Shown: piece after piece, positions 18,256 through 25,766 of the stretch
How positions within the stretch are numbered: position 1 is the first letter of the stretch
Layout: every line of letters starts with the position of its first letter
Source of the DNA: JBBSNV01 sp964458605
Lineage (GTDB): Bacteria; Pseudomonadota; Alphaproteobacteria; Reyranellales; JAQSWP01
Reading direction: 5' to 3'
DNA length: 36,292 nt
Assembly (NCBI GenBank): GCA_964458605.1
Contig: CAYWLS010000034.1
Location: 1 to 36,292, forward strand
Translations under genes and position numbers: made by a program
The notes under the pieces: model-generated
What the model was told of the DNA's origin: nothing
The model's database searches: none
The model's input: the letters and a program-made list of their open reading frames with translations, nothing else

Positions 18256-18773
18256 CGCCGCAGCTTGGACGTAATGCGCCTAGCAGAATTGCCAACACCG
18301 CAGCACAGGCTTGCCGATTGTTGCACCGGACTCGCTGCAATGCGGTGGTTTTGTGCCCAGGAACCTTCGTCAAGCGCGATATTCACGAGGCGATTCAAGG
18401 CGGCGGCTGCCAGCGGTGCAATAGTCTGTGGATGAACGGTGGAGAGATTGTGCGCAAGCGCCGCTTCGCCCCACAGGAATCTGGAATTTATACCCGGCCA
18501 TGGCGTTGCCGATGGCATCGACCGGCCGCAAGCTTGATCCCGGTACGCACATGCGTCGGCGTCGCGAGCTTCGACGGCCGCCGGCTTCGGTAACGGAGCT
18601 GCTGGCCTCCTGGTGAAGGCGCCGAGGTAGCGATAAGCCCCGACAGGCTTGTCGTTGCCACCACCGGTGAACGGGTCCAGCGCCGCAAGGCCTAGGCCCC
18701 GACATCGGCCGAAGGGAGGGTCGGCCAGACGGGAATGAACGATCCCGCGTTACCGGTCCCTCTTTCACCCGCA
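18256..18773. other. Gene-free stretch upstream of the sdh promoter
   Basis: No credible gene is seen. Open frames in all six frames are short and have Arg/Pro/Ser/Cys-rich, non-protein-like composition. Some weaker inverted repeats occur: GCACA/TGTGC (18303-18307 with 18352-18356) enclosing TTGCA/TGCAA (18321-18325 with 18336-18340), an imperfect 10-bp stem around 18447-18475, and a perfect 10-bp palindrome GGCCTAGGCC (18689-18698). It may be the 5' part of, or a spacer before, the structured region that follows. Confidence 0.5.
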
Positions 18774-19709
18774 GGCGAGCGATCGCCGCAATCGGGGTCG
18801 ATTGCGGACGGCTCGTCAAGCGAATCGACTGTCGCTTTCCTCGCGAGGAAGGCGAGTAGGCCTCGCCGGTAACACGGCGCAGCCTGCTGACGTATCTGCC
18901 GCAAGGCGGGCCGTCCGAGGGGACGGGTCAGGGTCGGTTCGTGCGGCCGGAGGAACAGGCGATGAGCCTGTTTGGGCATCCGGCTGGCTGGCGTCGCCCC
19001 TTAGCGGGGCGCGGTGCTGCCGCCGGGTGACGCGCCGAGACCAGGCGACGGCTGCTGCAGATCCTGACCCTCAGGATCTGCAGCCGGACTGGCGCTGGAC
19101 GGCCTCCGCAAGGAGCCTGCCGTGCGACATTCGCGAGAATGGCGCAACAAGCGGCGGGGCGTCGCGAAGTCCGTGGACCGCGCTGATCCCGCGGTTCATC
19201 TCGAGGATCTGTTGCGCCCGCCTGTTCGCAGGCTGTGCTGCAGCGATCTGACTTGTCCGATGCCGAGTGGCGCGGCGAAAGCCCTCGGCGGCATCGGACA
19301 AAGTGGTCGGCGGGAAGCGTCAAGCGGATGCCTGCGATCAGGGCGGCGTCCTTAGGGGCGTCGTTCATCGGCTGGGTGCGGCCGTTCAGCCCGCACCACC
19401 CTCCAGCCGGTCGGGAAAGGGGCATTGTCAGGCGACGCGGACTTCGGCGTCGATCCGTTCCACGGGGCGGGTCGAACATCGCCGGCCAACGACGGTCCGG
19501 GCCACCGGATCGATCGCAGCGATGGAAGTGGCGTGTGGATGTGCTGTCGAGCCGGACCGGCTCGTCCGAGGCGTCAGGGGCGCCAGAGTGATCCGACATC
19601 ACTCCGGCGCGATTGCGGGGACTTCGCGAGTTGCCGCACCTGACGCCTCCCTTATTCGGCAAACGCCCGCCCCGGTCAATCAAGAACTGGTGGCGGGCGT
19701 CGCTTTTCC
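18774..19709 (+). ncRNA. Candidate large structured non-coding RNA, family unknown
   Basis: There is no convincing protein gene here, but at least sixteen inverted repeats follow one another. Examples: GGCGA(GCGA)TCGCC at 18774; a 9-bp perfect stem at 18786-18807; a 22-bp palindrome at 18833-18854 with one U-G pair on the plus strand; 18911-18926; 18954-18972; 18995-19011; 19049-19086 (16 pairs, 3-base bulge); 19101-19117 with a GCAA loop; 19128-19141 with a GCGA loop; 19142-19149 with 19210-19217; 19220-19233 with a UUCG loop; 19253-19301 (12+3+3 pairs, GAAA loop); 19369-19409; 19548-19564; 19568-19578 with 19639-19649 enclosing 19580-19610. The GNRA and UUCG loops exist only when read on the plus strand, which suggests direction. 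RNase P, tmRNA and group II intron signatures were looked for and not found. Ends are estimates. Confidence 0.4.
19663..19707 (+). terminator. Hairpin with short T-run at the end of the structured region
   Basis: ACGCCCGCC (19663-19671) pairs perfectly with GGCGGGCGT (19692-19700). Inside it CCGGT (19672-19676) pairs with ACTGG (19686-19690) using one G-U pair on the plus strand and one bulged T. CGCTTTT follows. It could terminate the proposed plus-strand RNA; read on the minus strand it could weakly terminate the DUF3592 genes. Confidence 0.4.
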
Positions 19710-19734
19710 ACAAGATATGTTGGGCGGCCGCCGC

Positions 19735-20451
19735 TCAACGCCGCTGCACCGGCTCGACTGTCCGGCCCACCGCATGTTCGGGGTCGAGGAAATCGGTATC
19801 GACCCAGGCCCGCTTGGCGTTCTTCGGATCGACCCACACGTCGATCTGCCGCCGCTCGCCCAGCAGCGACCGCGGATCGCGCGTCATGTGGAAGCTGAGC
19901 GCGCGGCCGCTGAGACCGTTGGCATCCCAGGTCGCGGCGATCTGCCAGGTCGGCCTGCGGTTGAGGTTGACGATACGGCTCTGGCTCACATCGACGATCC
20001 GCCCGCTGACCTTCGTGCCGTTGCGACGCAGCCAGGCGATGCGACGCTTGCGGTGTCCGGCGTGGAGCGCGACCCCCGCGCCTAGGACGGCAAACAGGAA
20101 GGCCAGTCCGCCCACCAGGCTTGGCACGAACCAGCGCTCCAGATAGGTGTCGATGAAGGCATGGGTCGGCTGGTTGGGATCGAAATAGACCGGCAGCTTC
20201 TGGCCGATATCGTAGGCCGGCGGCGTCGTGGCGGTGCCGCCGACGATGGTGACGTGGCGTGTGTCGCCGATGGGGAAGCGGACCACCGGCTTGCGGTTCT
20301 GGAACGCCACCACCTCGCCCACGCTGGGCAGCATGCCCTGGGTGGCGAACATCTCCCGACCGACAAGGACCAGCGCAACTGCCAGGCCCACCAGGCCCAG
20401 ACCCGCGAATATCAGACCGATGACCCGCAGGACGCGGCTGGCGTCGCTCAT
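19735..20451 (-). CDS. DUF3592 domain membrane protein, copy 2
   Basis: This is a 238-aa protein with two transmembrane helices (about 9-29 and 108-128). Two beta-rich soluble parts contain the DUF3592-like pattern PxVGEVVAFQNRKPVVRFPIGDTRH, a YDIGQKLPVYFDPNQP segment, and a C-terminal WVDPKNAKRAWVDTDFL. No enzymatic motif is seen and the function is unknown. It is a paralogue of the gene immediately upstream (same layout, same FDPxxP and W.DPxN motifs), from which it is separated by 7 bp. Together with thrC they look like one transcription unit. Confidence 0.8.
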   Translation of the reverse strand: MSDASRVLRVIGLIFAGLGLVGLAVALVLVGREMFATQGMLPSVGEVVAFQNRKPVVRFPIGDTRHVTIVGGTATTPPAYDIGQKLPVYFDPNQPTHAFIDTYLERWFVPSLVGGLAFLFAVLGAGVALHAGHRKRRIAWLRRNGTKVSGRIVDVSQSRIVNLNRRPTWQIAATWDANGLSGRALSFHMTRDPRSLLGERRQIDVWVDPKNAKRAWVDTDFLDPEHAVGRTVEPVQRR

Positions 20452-20458
20452 GGTCGCG

Positions 20459-21124
20459 CTATTTGGCGCCGCCGCCGTCGAGGGCTTCGAGATCGATCCA
20501 GCAGTTTTTGGGGTTCTGCGGCTCGAACCAGACGATCGCGCTGTCGCGATCGCCCAGCACCGGCCGCGGATCCCTGATCACGCGGCGCGAGGCGCGATGG
20601 CTGCCGCTGCCGGAATTCCACTCGACCACGATCTTCCAGGTCGGCCGGTCGCTGATCTGCACCGTCTTGTCGGGCGCAATCTCGACGATGCGGCCCTGCG
20701 CCTTCTGGCCGTTGCGCCGCAGCCAGGCCAATTGCCGGCCGCGCCGCGCCGACACCGTCAGGAAGCCGAAACCCAGCACCGCGAACACCAGGCCAATGGC
20801 GCCGAACAGGCTGGTCGACTGCCAGCGCCCTTCGTCGACGACGATGCGCTGGGGATCGGCCGGATCGTAGAGCAGCTTGAGCTTGTCGCCGACGCTGTAG
20901 CCGGGCGCCACCGGTCCGACCGCGCTCACCGCCTTGCCGCCGGCTTCGAAGCCGATCGTCGGACGCAGCTTCTCGATGCCGGTGACGGTGCCGATGGCCG
21001 GCATCATGCCCTGGCCGGCGCGCATGTTGGAAATGCCGATGGCGATAGCGATGCCCAGCAGCAAGACACCGAGAACGGCGAAGGCATAGCCCAGGACGCG
21101 AACGACGCGGGTCGGGCCGCTCAT
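20459..21124 (-). CDS. DUF3592 domain membrane protein, copy 1
   Basis: This is a 221-aa protein with two transmembrane helices (about 9-29 and 103-123) and the same order of elements as its downstream neighbour: PAIGTVTGIEKLRPTIGF, YSVGDKLKLLYDPADPQ, then RRNGQKAQGRIVEI and WFEPQNPKNCWIDLEAL. The function is unknown. The start at 21122-21124 lies 2 bp beyond the thrC stop, so translation is probably coupled. The open frame continues upstream through thrC in another frame, and that extension is a shadow. The tandem pair most likely arose by duplication. Confidence 0.8.
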   Translation of the reverse strand: MSGPTRVVRVLGYAFAVLGVLLLGIAIAIGISNMRAGQGMMPAIGTVTGIEKLRPTIGFEAGGKAVSAVGPVAPGYSVGDKLKLLYDPADPQRIVVDEGRWQSTSLFGAIGLVFAVLGFGFLTVSARRGRQLAWLRRNGQKAQGRIVEIAPDKTVQISDRPTWKIVVEWNSGSGSHRASRRVIRDPRPVLGDRDSAIVWFEPQNPKNCWIDLEALDGGGAK

Positions 21125-21126
21125 GG

Positions 21127-22350
21127 CTATCCTCGCGCGAATTGGCGGTAGTCGATGGGCTTGTGGCGGTCGAGCGTGCGGGTGACTTCGGGCAGCGGGT
21201 ATTTCAGGCCGGTGGCGCAGTTGTAGAGCACGGCGCGATCGGTCGGCTTGACCCGGCCGTCGGCCAGGGCCTGCTTGTAGGCGGCCCAGGTCGCGGCGCC
21301 CTCGGGGCACAGCAGGATGCCCTCGCGCTTGCCGATCTCGTCGCGCGCCTGGACGATAGCCTCGTCCGACACGGCGATGGCGAAGCCGCCCGACTCCCTG
21401 ACGGCGCGCAGGATCAGGAAATCGCCCACCGCGATCGGCACGCGGATGCCGGAGGCGACGGTGTGCGCATTCTGCCACAGCGGCACGTGCTCGACGCCGT
21501 CCTCGAAGCCCTTGACGATCGGCGCGCAGCCTTCGGCCTGCACCGCCACCATGCGCGGGCGCTTCTTGCCGAGCCAGCTGATCGCTTCGAGTTCGGCGAA
21601 AGCCTTCCACATGCCGATCATGCCGGTGCCGCCGCCGGTGGGATAGAAGATCACGTCCGGCACGTCCCAGCCGAGCTGCTCGGCCAGTTCCAGCCCCATG
21701 GTCTTCTTGCCCTCGATGCGATAGGGCTCCTTCAAGGTCGACAGGTCGAACCAGCCGGTAGCTTCCTTGCCTTCGCCGACGATGCGGCCGCAATCGTTGA
21801 TCAGGCCGTTGACCTTCCACACCGTGGCGCCCTGCAGCTCGATCTCCGAGACGTTGATCTCCGGCGTGTCCTCGGGGCACAGCACGGTGGCCTGCAGCCC
21901 ACCCGCGGCGCAATAGGCCGCCATGGCGGCGCCGGCATTGCCGTTGGTGGGAATGGCGAGGTGGCGGATGCCCAGCTCCTTGGCCATCGCCACCGCCAGC
22001 GCCAGGCCGCGCGCCTTGAACGAGCCGGTCGGCAGGCGCCCTTCGTCCTTGACCAGCACCTCGCCGCCCTTGGGCGCCAGGTGGCGCAACGGCATCAGCG
22101 GGGTATCGACCTCGCCCAGCGCCACGACGTTCTCGCTCTTGCGCACCGGCAGGAACTCGCGCCACTTCCAGAAGCCGCCGCCGCGGCGCGCCATGTCTTC
22201 CTTGCTCACGGCCTTGGCCAGCGCCGCCAGGTCGTAGCGCGCCAGCAGCGGTCGGCCGGCCTTGGACAGGCCCTGGATCACGTCGGCGTCGTAGCGCTCG
22301 CCGGTCAGCGAGCATTCGAGATGGGTAACGAATGTAGGGAACTGTTGCAT
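21127..22350 (-). CDS. thrC: Threonine synthase
   Basis: This is a PLP-dependent fold-type II enzyme converting O-phosphohomoserine to threonine, 407 aa. The PLP lysine is Lys112 in PTGSFKARG. IPTNGNAGAAMAAYCA and the phosphate-binding loop YPTGGGTGMIGMWKAF follow. The N-terminal region LECSLTGERYDADVIQGLSKAGRPLLARYDL is the short zinc-less version of the domain seen in the plant/archaeal-like class of threonine synthases. Related fold-type II dehydratases are the alternative, but the SLTGE...GRPLLARYDL start favours ThrC. Asd, which feeds the same pathway, is elsewhere in the window. Confidence 0.88.
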   Translation of the reverse strand: MQQFPTFVTHLECSLTGERYDADVIQGLSKAGRPLLARYDLAALAKAVSKEDMARRGGGFWKWREFLPVRKSENVVALGEVDTPLMPLRHLAPKGGEVLVKDEGRLPTGSFKARGLALAVAMAKELGIRHLAIPTNGNAGAAMAAYCAAGGLQATVLCPEDTPEINVSEIELQGATVWKVNGLINDCGRIVGEGKEATGWFDLSTLKEPYRIEGKKTMGLELAEQLGWDVPDVIFYPTGGGTGMIGMWKAFAELEAISWLGKKRPRMVAVQAEGCAPIVKGFEDGVEHVPLWQNAHTVASGIRVPIAVGDFLILRAVRESGGFAIAVSDEAIVQARDEIGKREGILLCPEGAATWAAYKQALADGRVKPTDRAVLYNCATGLKYPLPEVTRTLDRHKPIDYRQFARG

Positions 22351-22458
22351 GCGATGGGCACTGCCTGAAACCGCGGAGCGAAAGCGTAACTCGATTGCAT
22401 CGACCCTGTCGCCGCCGATATTGCGGGAATTTCTAACGGCCGTTCACGGGCCTCGAGG

Positions 22459-23595
22459 CTATTTGGCCACGCTGCGGAAGCCGGCGGCGGCGAGGAAGGC
22501 GGCGAAGCGATCGGTCAGGAAGCCCTCGCCGGTCGCCACCTGCGACAGCATAAAGGAAGCGCCGGTATTGACCTCGATGAACAGCGGCCCGTCCACGGTG
22601 ATGGCGATGTCCCAGGACTGGAAGCGCAGCGGCGCGAAGGCCATCGCCAGATCGAGGCATTGCCCGATCACGGCCTGCCAATGCGGCAGCACCAGGCCCA
22701 GCAAAGGGGCGCCGGTGTCGGGATGGATCTCCAGTTCGCGCTGCTCGGGCGCGAAGCCCTGCACGACGCGCGTGATGCGGCCGCTCTGACGATCCAGCGC
22801 GGCCAGCAGATTGCCGGCACGCCAGAAATTGTCCGCGACGTTGCCCGCCGCGGGAATCTTCATCACGCTCTGGACGATCTCGGCCTTGCCGTTCTCGACC
22901 AGCAACACCAGCCGCACCGTCGCGACGTAGCGACCGCAGGCATGCACCAGCTCGGGATGGGCCACCACCATGTCCTGCAGCAGATAGCCTTCTTCGCCTC
23001 CCATCTTGCCGGCGAACTCGGTCAGCGCCATCGACGCGCCGCCCGCCAGCATCACGGCATCGCCAGCGGCGTCGAATCCGTCGATCGCGAAGGCGCCGAA
23101 ACTGGCGATGCCCGCCACCGGTTTGGCGAATAGCGGGTAGCGCGCGCCGCCGGCGAGGAAATCGCGCAGCGCCTGCGGGTCGCGCAGCGTATGCAGGCGG
23201 CCGAAGCTGCGTCCGGAAGCGACATAGACCGCCTGCGTGAGCGGAACCGCCGCACCCAGCCCGGCCAGCAGCGTATAGGCGACGAACTTGTCGTCGGCGG
23301 TTGCCCACCAGTGCCGATCGCAGACGCGGGCGATGATGCCGTCGTGGATACGGTCGCTCAGGAAGCGCTTCTTCTGCTCGAGGCTGTAGCGCTTGTCGTC
23401 GTAAAGTCTGAAACGATAGTAGTCGGCGGCCTCGAGCTTGCCGAAGGCGCGTCCCAGCTTGAAGATCTCGCCCACCTGGGACGGATAGCTCTTGCCCAGC
23501 GCCTTGGCGGCACGCATGCCGGACGCCAGGTCGACCTTTTCCTTCGACCGCTGATAATCCAGCGAAGCCTGGCCACTGCCATACTGTCCGCGCAA
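22459..23595 (-). CDS. ATP-grasp protein (sugar-transfer-associated type)
   Basis: This is a 378-aa protein of the ATP-grasp_ST type, related to alpha-L-glutamate ligases. The C-terminal half shows the nucleotide-binding pattern PLFAKPVAGIASFGAF (about 153-168) and the metal-binding QSWDIAITVDGPLFIEVNTGASF (about 333-355). The N-terminal half has DRIHDGIIARVCDRHWWATADDKFVAYTLLAGLG, typical of the family. Relatives occur in polysaccharide or peptide-like polymer loci, but this one is alone, so its substrate is unknown. The start is uncertain: TTG at 23593-23595 fits the homologous region best, while the first ATG would remove 26 residues (23517). No strong ribosome-binding site is seen for either. 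Confidence 0.75.
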   Translation of the reverse strand: MRGQYGSGQASLDYQRSKEKVDLASGMRAAKALGKSYPSQVGEIFKLGRAFGKLEAADYYRFRLYDDKRYSLEQKKRFLSDRIHDGIIARVCDRHWWATADDKFVAYTLLAGLGAAVPLTQAVYVASGRSFGRLHTLRDPQALRDFLAGGARYPLFAKPVAGIASFGAFAIDGFDAAGDAVMLAGGASMALTEFAGKMGGEEGYLLQDMVVAHPELVHACGRYVATVRLVLLVENGKAEIVQSVMKIPAAGNVADNFWRAGNLLAALDRQSGRITRVVQGFAPEQRELEIHPDTGAPLLGLVLPHWQAVIGQCLDLAMAFAPLRFQSWDIAITVDGPLFIEVNTGASFMLSQVATGEGFLTDRFAAFLAAAGFRSVAK

Positions 23596-23688
23596 CGCTC
23601 ACCCCGTCGACGCCTGATGGCACATGGTAATATGCAGACAGCGAGACGGACAGCTATGCCAAAGCTTAGCGTCCGGGCGCGAGTTCTC

Positions 23689-24753
23689 CTATCTCGGCAT
23701 CAGCACCCAATAATCGAGATCGAGCATGATGGCCGGATGATACTTGCCGTCTGCGGCCTTGCCGGGAAACTCGGCGCAGGCCTGGTTCTTGGCGGCAATG
23801 GTGCGTAAACGCAACGCGCCGATATCCGAGCGGCCGGCCACGGGTTGGCGATCGAGCACCTCGGACCATGCATAGACCGTATCGCCGGCGAAGGCCGGAC
23901 CGACATGGCTGCCGCCGTTGATAGCGGCGATCTTCAGCCCGTTGGCCAGGCCATTGAACGACAGGGCGCGAGCCATCGAGATGATGTGGCCGCCATAGAT
24001 CAGCCGCTTGCCGAAGCGACCCTGGCTTTCGGTGTGCTGGTTGAAATGCACCTTGGCGGTATTCTGGTAGAGACGTGTCGCCAGCGCATGCTCGGCCTCT
24101 TCGATCGTCATGCCGTCGACATGATCGATCTTCTCGCCGACCTCGTAGTCGCCCCAGCGATGCCGGCTGCCGGCCAGCGCGAAATCGTATTGGCCGAGAT
24201 CGAGCTCCGCCGGCACCTGCAATTGTTCGGGCTGCACCACGGCGGGCGGCTTGGCGGCGTCGCCTTCCGGCGCCGGCGCCGCCGGGTCGCGCTTGCGCAC
24301 CATGACCCAGCGAATGTAGTCCAGCACCGTTTCGCCGACCTGGTTGCGTCCGACCGAGCGCACATAGACCACGCCGGACTGCTTGTTGGAATTCTCGCGC
24401 AGGCCAACCACCGTGGAACTGGCCGACAGCGTGTCGCCCGGATAGACCGGCGCGCCGAACAGGCAACTGGCGTAGCCGAGATTGGCGATGGCGTTGAGCG
24501 AGATGTCCGGCACGGTCTTGCCGAACACGATGTGGAATACCAGCAGATCGTCGATCGGCGCGCCCGGCAGGCCCAGGGACTGGGCGAAGCTGTCGGCGCA
24601 GGGCAGCGCGAAGCGGCTGCCGTAGAGGGCGATGTAGGCTGCCACGTCGCCTTCGGTGACGGTGCGCGGCGTGGCGTGGCGGATTTCCTGGCCGATGCGG
24701 AAATCCTCGAAGTAGTTGCCCAGTTCGGTCTTGCTGGCGCTGGTCTTGTTCAT
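23689..24753 (-). CDS. mch: Mesaconyl-CoA hydratase (MaoC-like double hot-dog)
   Basis: It hydrates mesaconyl-CoA to beta-methylmalyl-CoA in the ethylmalonyl-CoA pathway. The 354-aa protein closely matches the remembered Rhodobacter Mch family: NYFEDFRIGQEIRHATPRTVTEGDVAAY at the start, APIDDLLVFHIVFGKTVPDISLNAIANLGYA, LDYIRWVMVRKRDP, and RLIYGGHIISMARALSFNGLANGLKIAAINGG in the second hot-dog domain. A Pro/Ala-rich linker (about 157-180) joins the halves. It lies 10 bp after the Mcl2-like gene, and GAGG precedes the ATG. Crotonyl-CoA reductase and the other pathway genes are not in the window. Confidence 0.9.
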   Translation of the reverse strand: MNKTSASKTELGNYFEDFRIGQEIRHATPRTVTEGDVAAYIALYGSRFALPCADSFAQSLGLPGAPIDDLLVFHIVFGKTVPDISLNAIANLGYASCLFGAPVYPGDTLSASSTVVGLRENSNKQSGVVYVRSVGRNQVGETVLDYIRWVMVRKRDPAAPAPEGDAAKPPAVVQPEQLQVPAELDLGQYDFALAGSRHRWGDYEVGEKIDHVDGMTIEEAEHALATRLYQNTAKVHFNQHTESQGRFGKRLIYGGHIISMARALSFNGLANGLKIAAINGGSHVGPAFAGDTVYAWSEVLDRQPVAGRSDIGALRLRTIAAKNQACAEFPGKAADGKYHPAIMLDLDYWVLMPR

Positions 24754-24763
24754 GACGATTGCC

Positions 24764-25636
24764 TCAGCCGCGCGCCAGTTCGGCGATGGCGTCGTTCAGC
24801 TCCAGCGTGCGTTGCGCCAGCTCGACATGCAGCGCCTCGACCATGCGGCCATCGACCGTGACCACGCCCTTGCCTTCGGCCTTGGCCTGCCTGAAGCCGT
24901 CGATGATCTTGCGCGCCCGCTCCACCTCGGCGGCCGAAGGCGCGAAGATCTCGTTGCACGGTTCGACCTGGGACGGATGCACCAGGGTCTTGCCGTCGAA
25001 CCCCATGGCCAGGCCCTGGCGGCACTGCGCCTTGAAGCCGTCGACGTTCTGGATGTCGTTGTAGACCCCATCCAGCACCACCTTGCCGTAGGCCCGTGCC
25101 ACCAGCACGGTCTGCGACAGGAAGCTCAGCACCGCGATCTGGTCGGGCGTGAACTGGGCGCGCAGATCCTTGACCAGGTCGTTAGTGCCCATGACGAAGC
25201 AGGCCACGCGCTCGCCGGCGGCGGCGATCTCTTCCAGGCGCAGGATGGCGACCGGAGTTTCGATCATGCACCACAACGCCATCGAGGCCGGCGCGCCGGC
25301 CTTGTCGAGCGCCTCGAAGGCCGCGGCGATGTCGGCTGCGCCGTTGACCTTGGGCAGCAGCACGGCGTGGGCGCGCGAGGCGGCGATGGCCTTCAGATCG
25401 TCCGCGCCCCAGGGCGTGCCGAGCGCGTTGGCGCGAATGACGATCTCCCGCTTGCCATAGGCGCCGGACTGCGCGGCGGCGCAGGCATTGGCGCGGGCGG
25501 CATCCTTGGCGTCGGGCGACACCGCGTCCTCGAGGTCGAAGATCAGCGCGTCGGCCGGCAGGCTGCGCGCCTTTTCCAGCGCGCGCGTATTGGCCGCGGG
25601 CATATAGAGAACGCTACGGCGGGGGCGAAGGGACAT
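24764..25636 (-). CDS. HpcH/HpaI family CoA-ester enzyme, Mcl2-like (malyl-CoA thioesterase or lyase)
   Basis: This is a 290-aa TIM-barrel enzyme of the citrate-lyase-beta/malyl-CoA lyase superfamily. The metal-site residues are seen in LIFDLEDAVS (31-40) and WCMIETPVAI. FVMGTNDLVKDL, VVLDGVYNDIQNVDGF and GFDGKTLVHPSQVEPCNEIF match the (3S)-malyl-CoA thioesterase (Mcl2) branch better than the Mcl1 lyase branch. The start at 25634-25636 has GAGG upstream. It is the first gene of the pair with mch, so the two probably work on (methyl)malyl-CoA. Thioesterase against lyase activity cannot be settled from sequence, so no symbol is given. Confidence 0.85.
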   Translation of the reverse strand: MSLRPRRSVLYMPAANTRALEKARSLPADALIFDLEDAVSPDAKDAARANACAAAQSGAYGKREIVIRANALGTPWGADDLKAIAASRAHAVLLPKVNGAADIAAAFEALDKAGAPASMALWCMIETPVAILRLEEIAAAGERVACFVMGTNDLVKDLRAQFTPDQIAVLSFLSQTVLVARAYGKVVLDGVYNDIQNVDGFKAQCRQGLAMGFDGKTLVHPSQVEPCNEIFAPSAAEVERARKIIDGFRQAKAEGKGVVTVDGRMVEALHVELAQRTLELNDAIAELARG

Positions 25637-25766
25637 TGGGCCTCGTCGGACAGGATATTGACAGGTTGCGGCGGCAAAAAATCGCGGGTGACTGTAACCA
25701 GAATCCGTCCTATGGCAAGCTTGCGCCGTCAGCGAATTCCCGCCCACCAGTCCGGTTTCCGCCGCA

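Noticed and set aside
18620..18690. A short frame reading DRLVVATTGERVQRRK, reminiscent of IS110-type transposases
   Set aside because: It is only about 20 residues long, followed by a stop, with no further similarity. Chance cannot be excluded.
19235..19591. DLSDAEW at the start of a plus-strand frame, like the N-terminus of IS5-family transposases
   Set aside because: Nothing after these seven residues matches a transposase, and the motif falls exactly on the left arm of a hairpin (19253-19264). No other IS5 fragments or flanking repeats were found.
18774..19709. RNase P RNA, tmRNA or a group II intron as the explanation of the structured region
   Set aside because: The conserved RNase P core, a tmRNA tag reading frame and a group II domain V with a reverse transcriptase were looked for by eye and not seen. 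A covariance search would be decisive.
18928..19713. 262-codon open frame on the minus strand across the gene-free region
   Set aside because: Composition is Arg/Pro/Ser/Cys-rich with no domain pattern, no ribosome-binding site, and it overlaps equally poor frames on the plus strand. It runs straight through the hairpin series, so it looks like a chance frame of GC-rich DNA.
9744..22444. AACGGCCGTT palindrome occurring after the M48 gene (9744-9753) and after the ATP-grasp gene (22435-22444)
   Set aside because: It is ten bases long in GC-rich DNA, with only two copies noticed and no T-run. It is not enough to call a repeat family or terminators.
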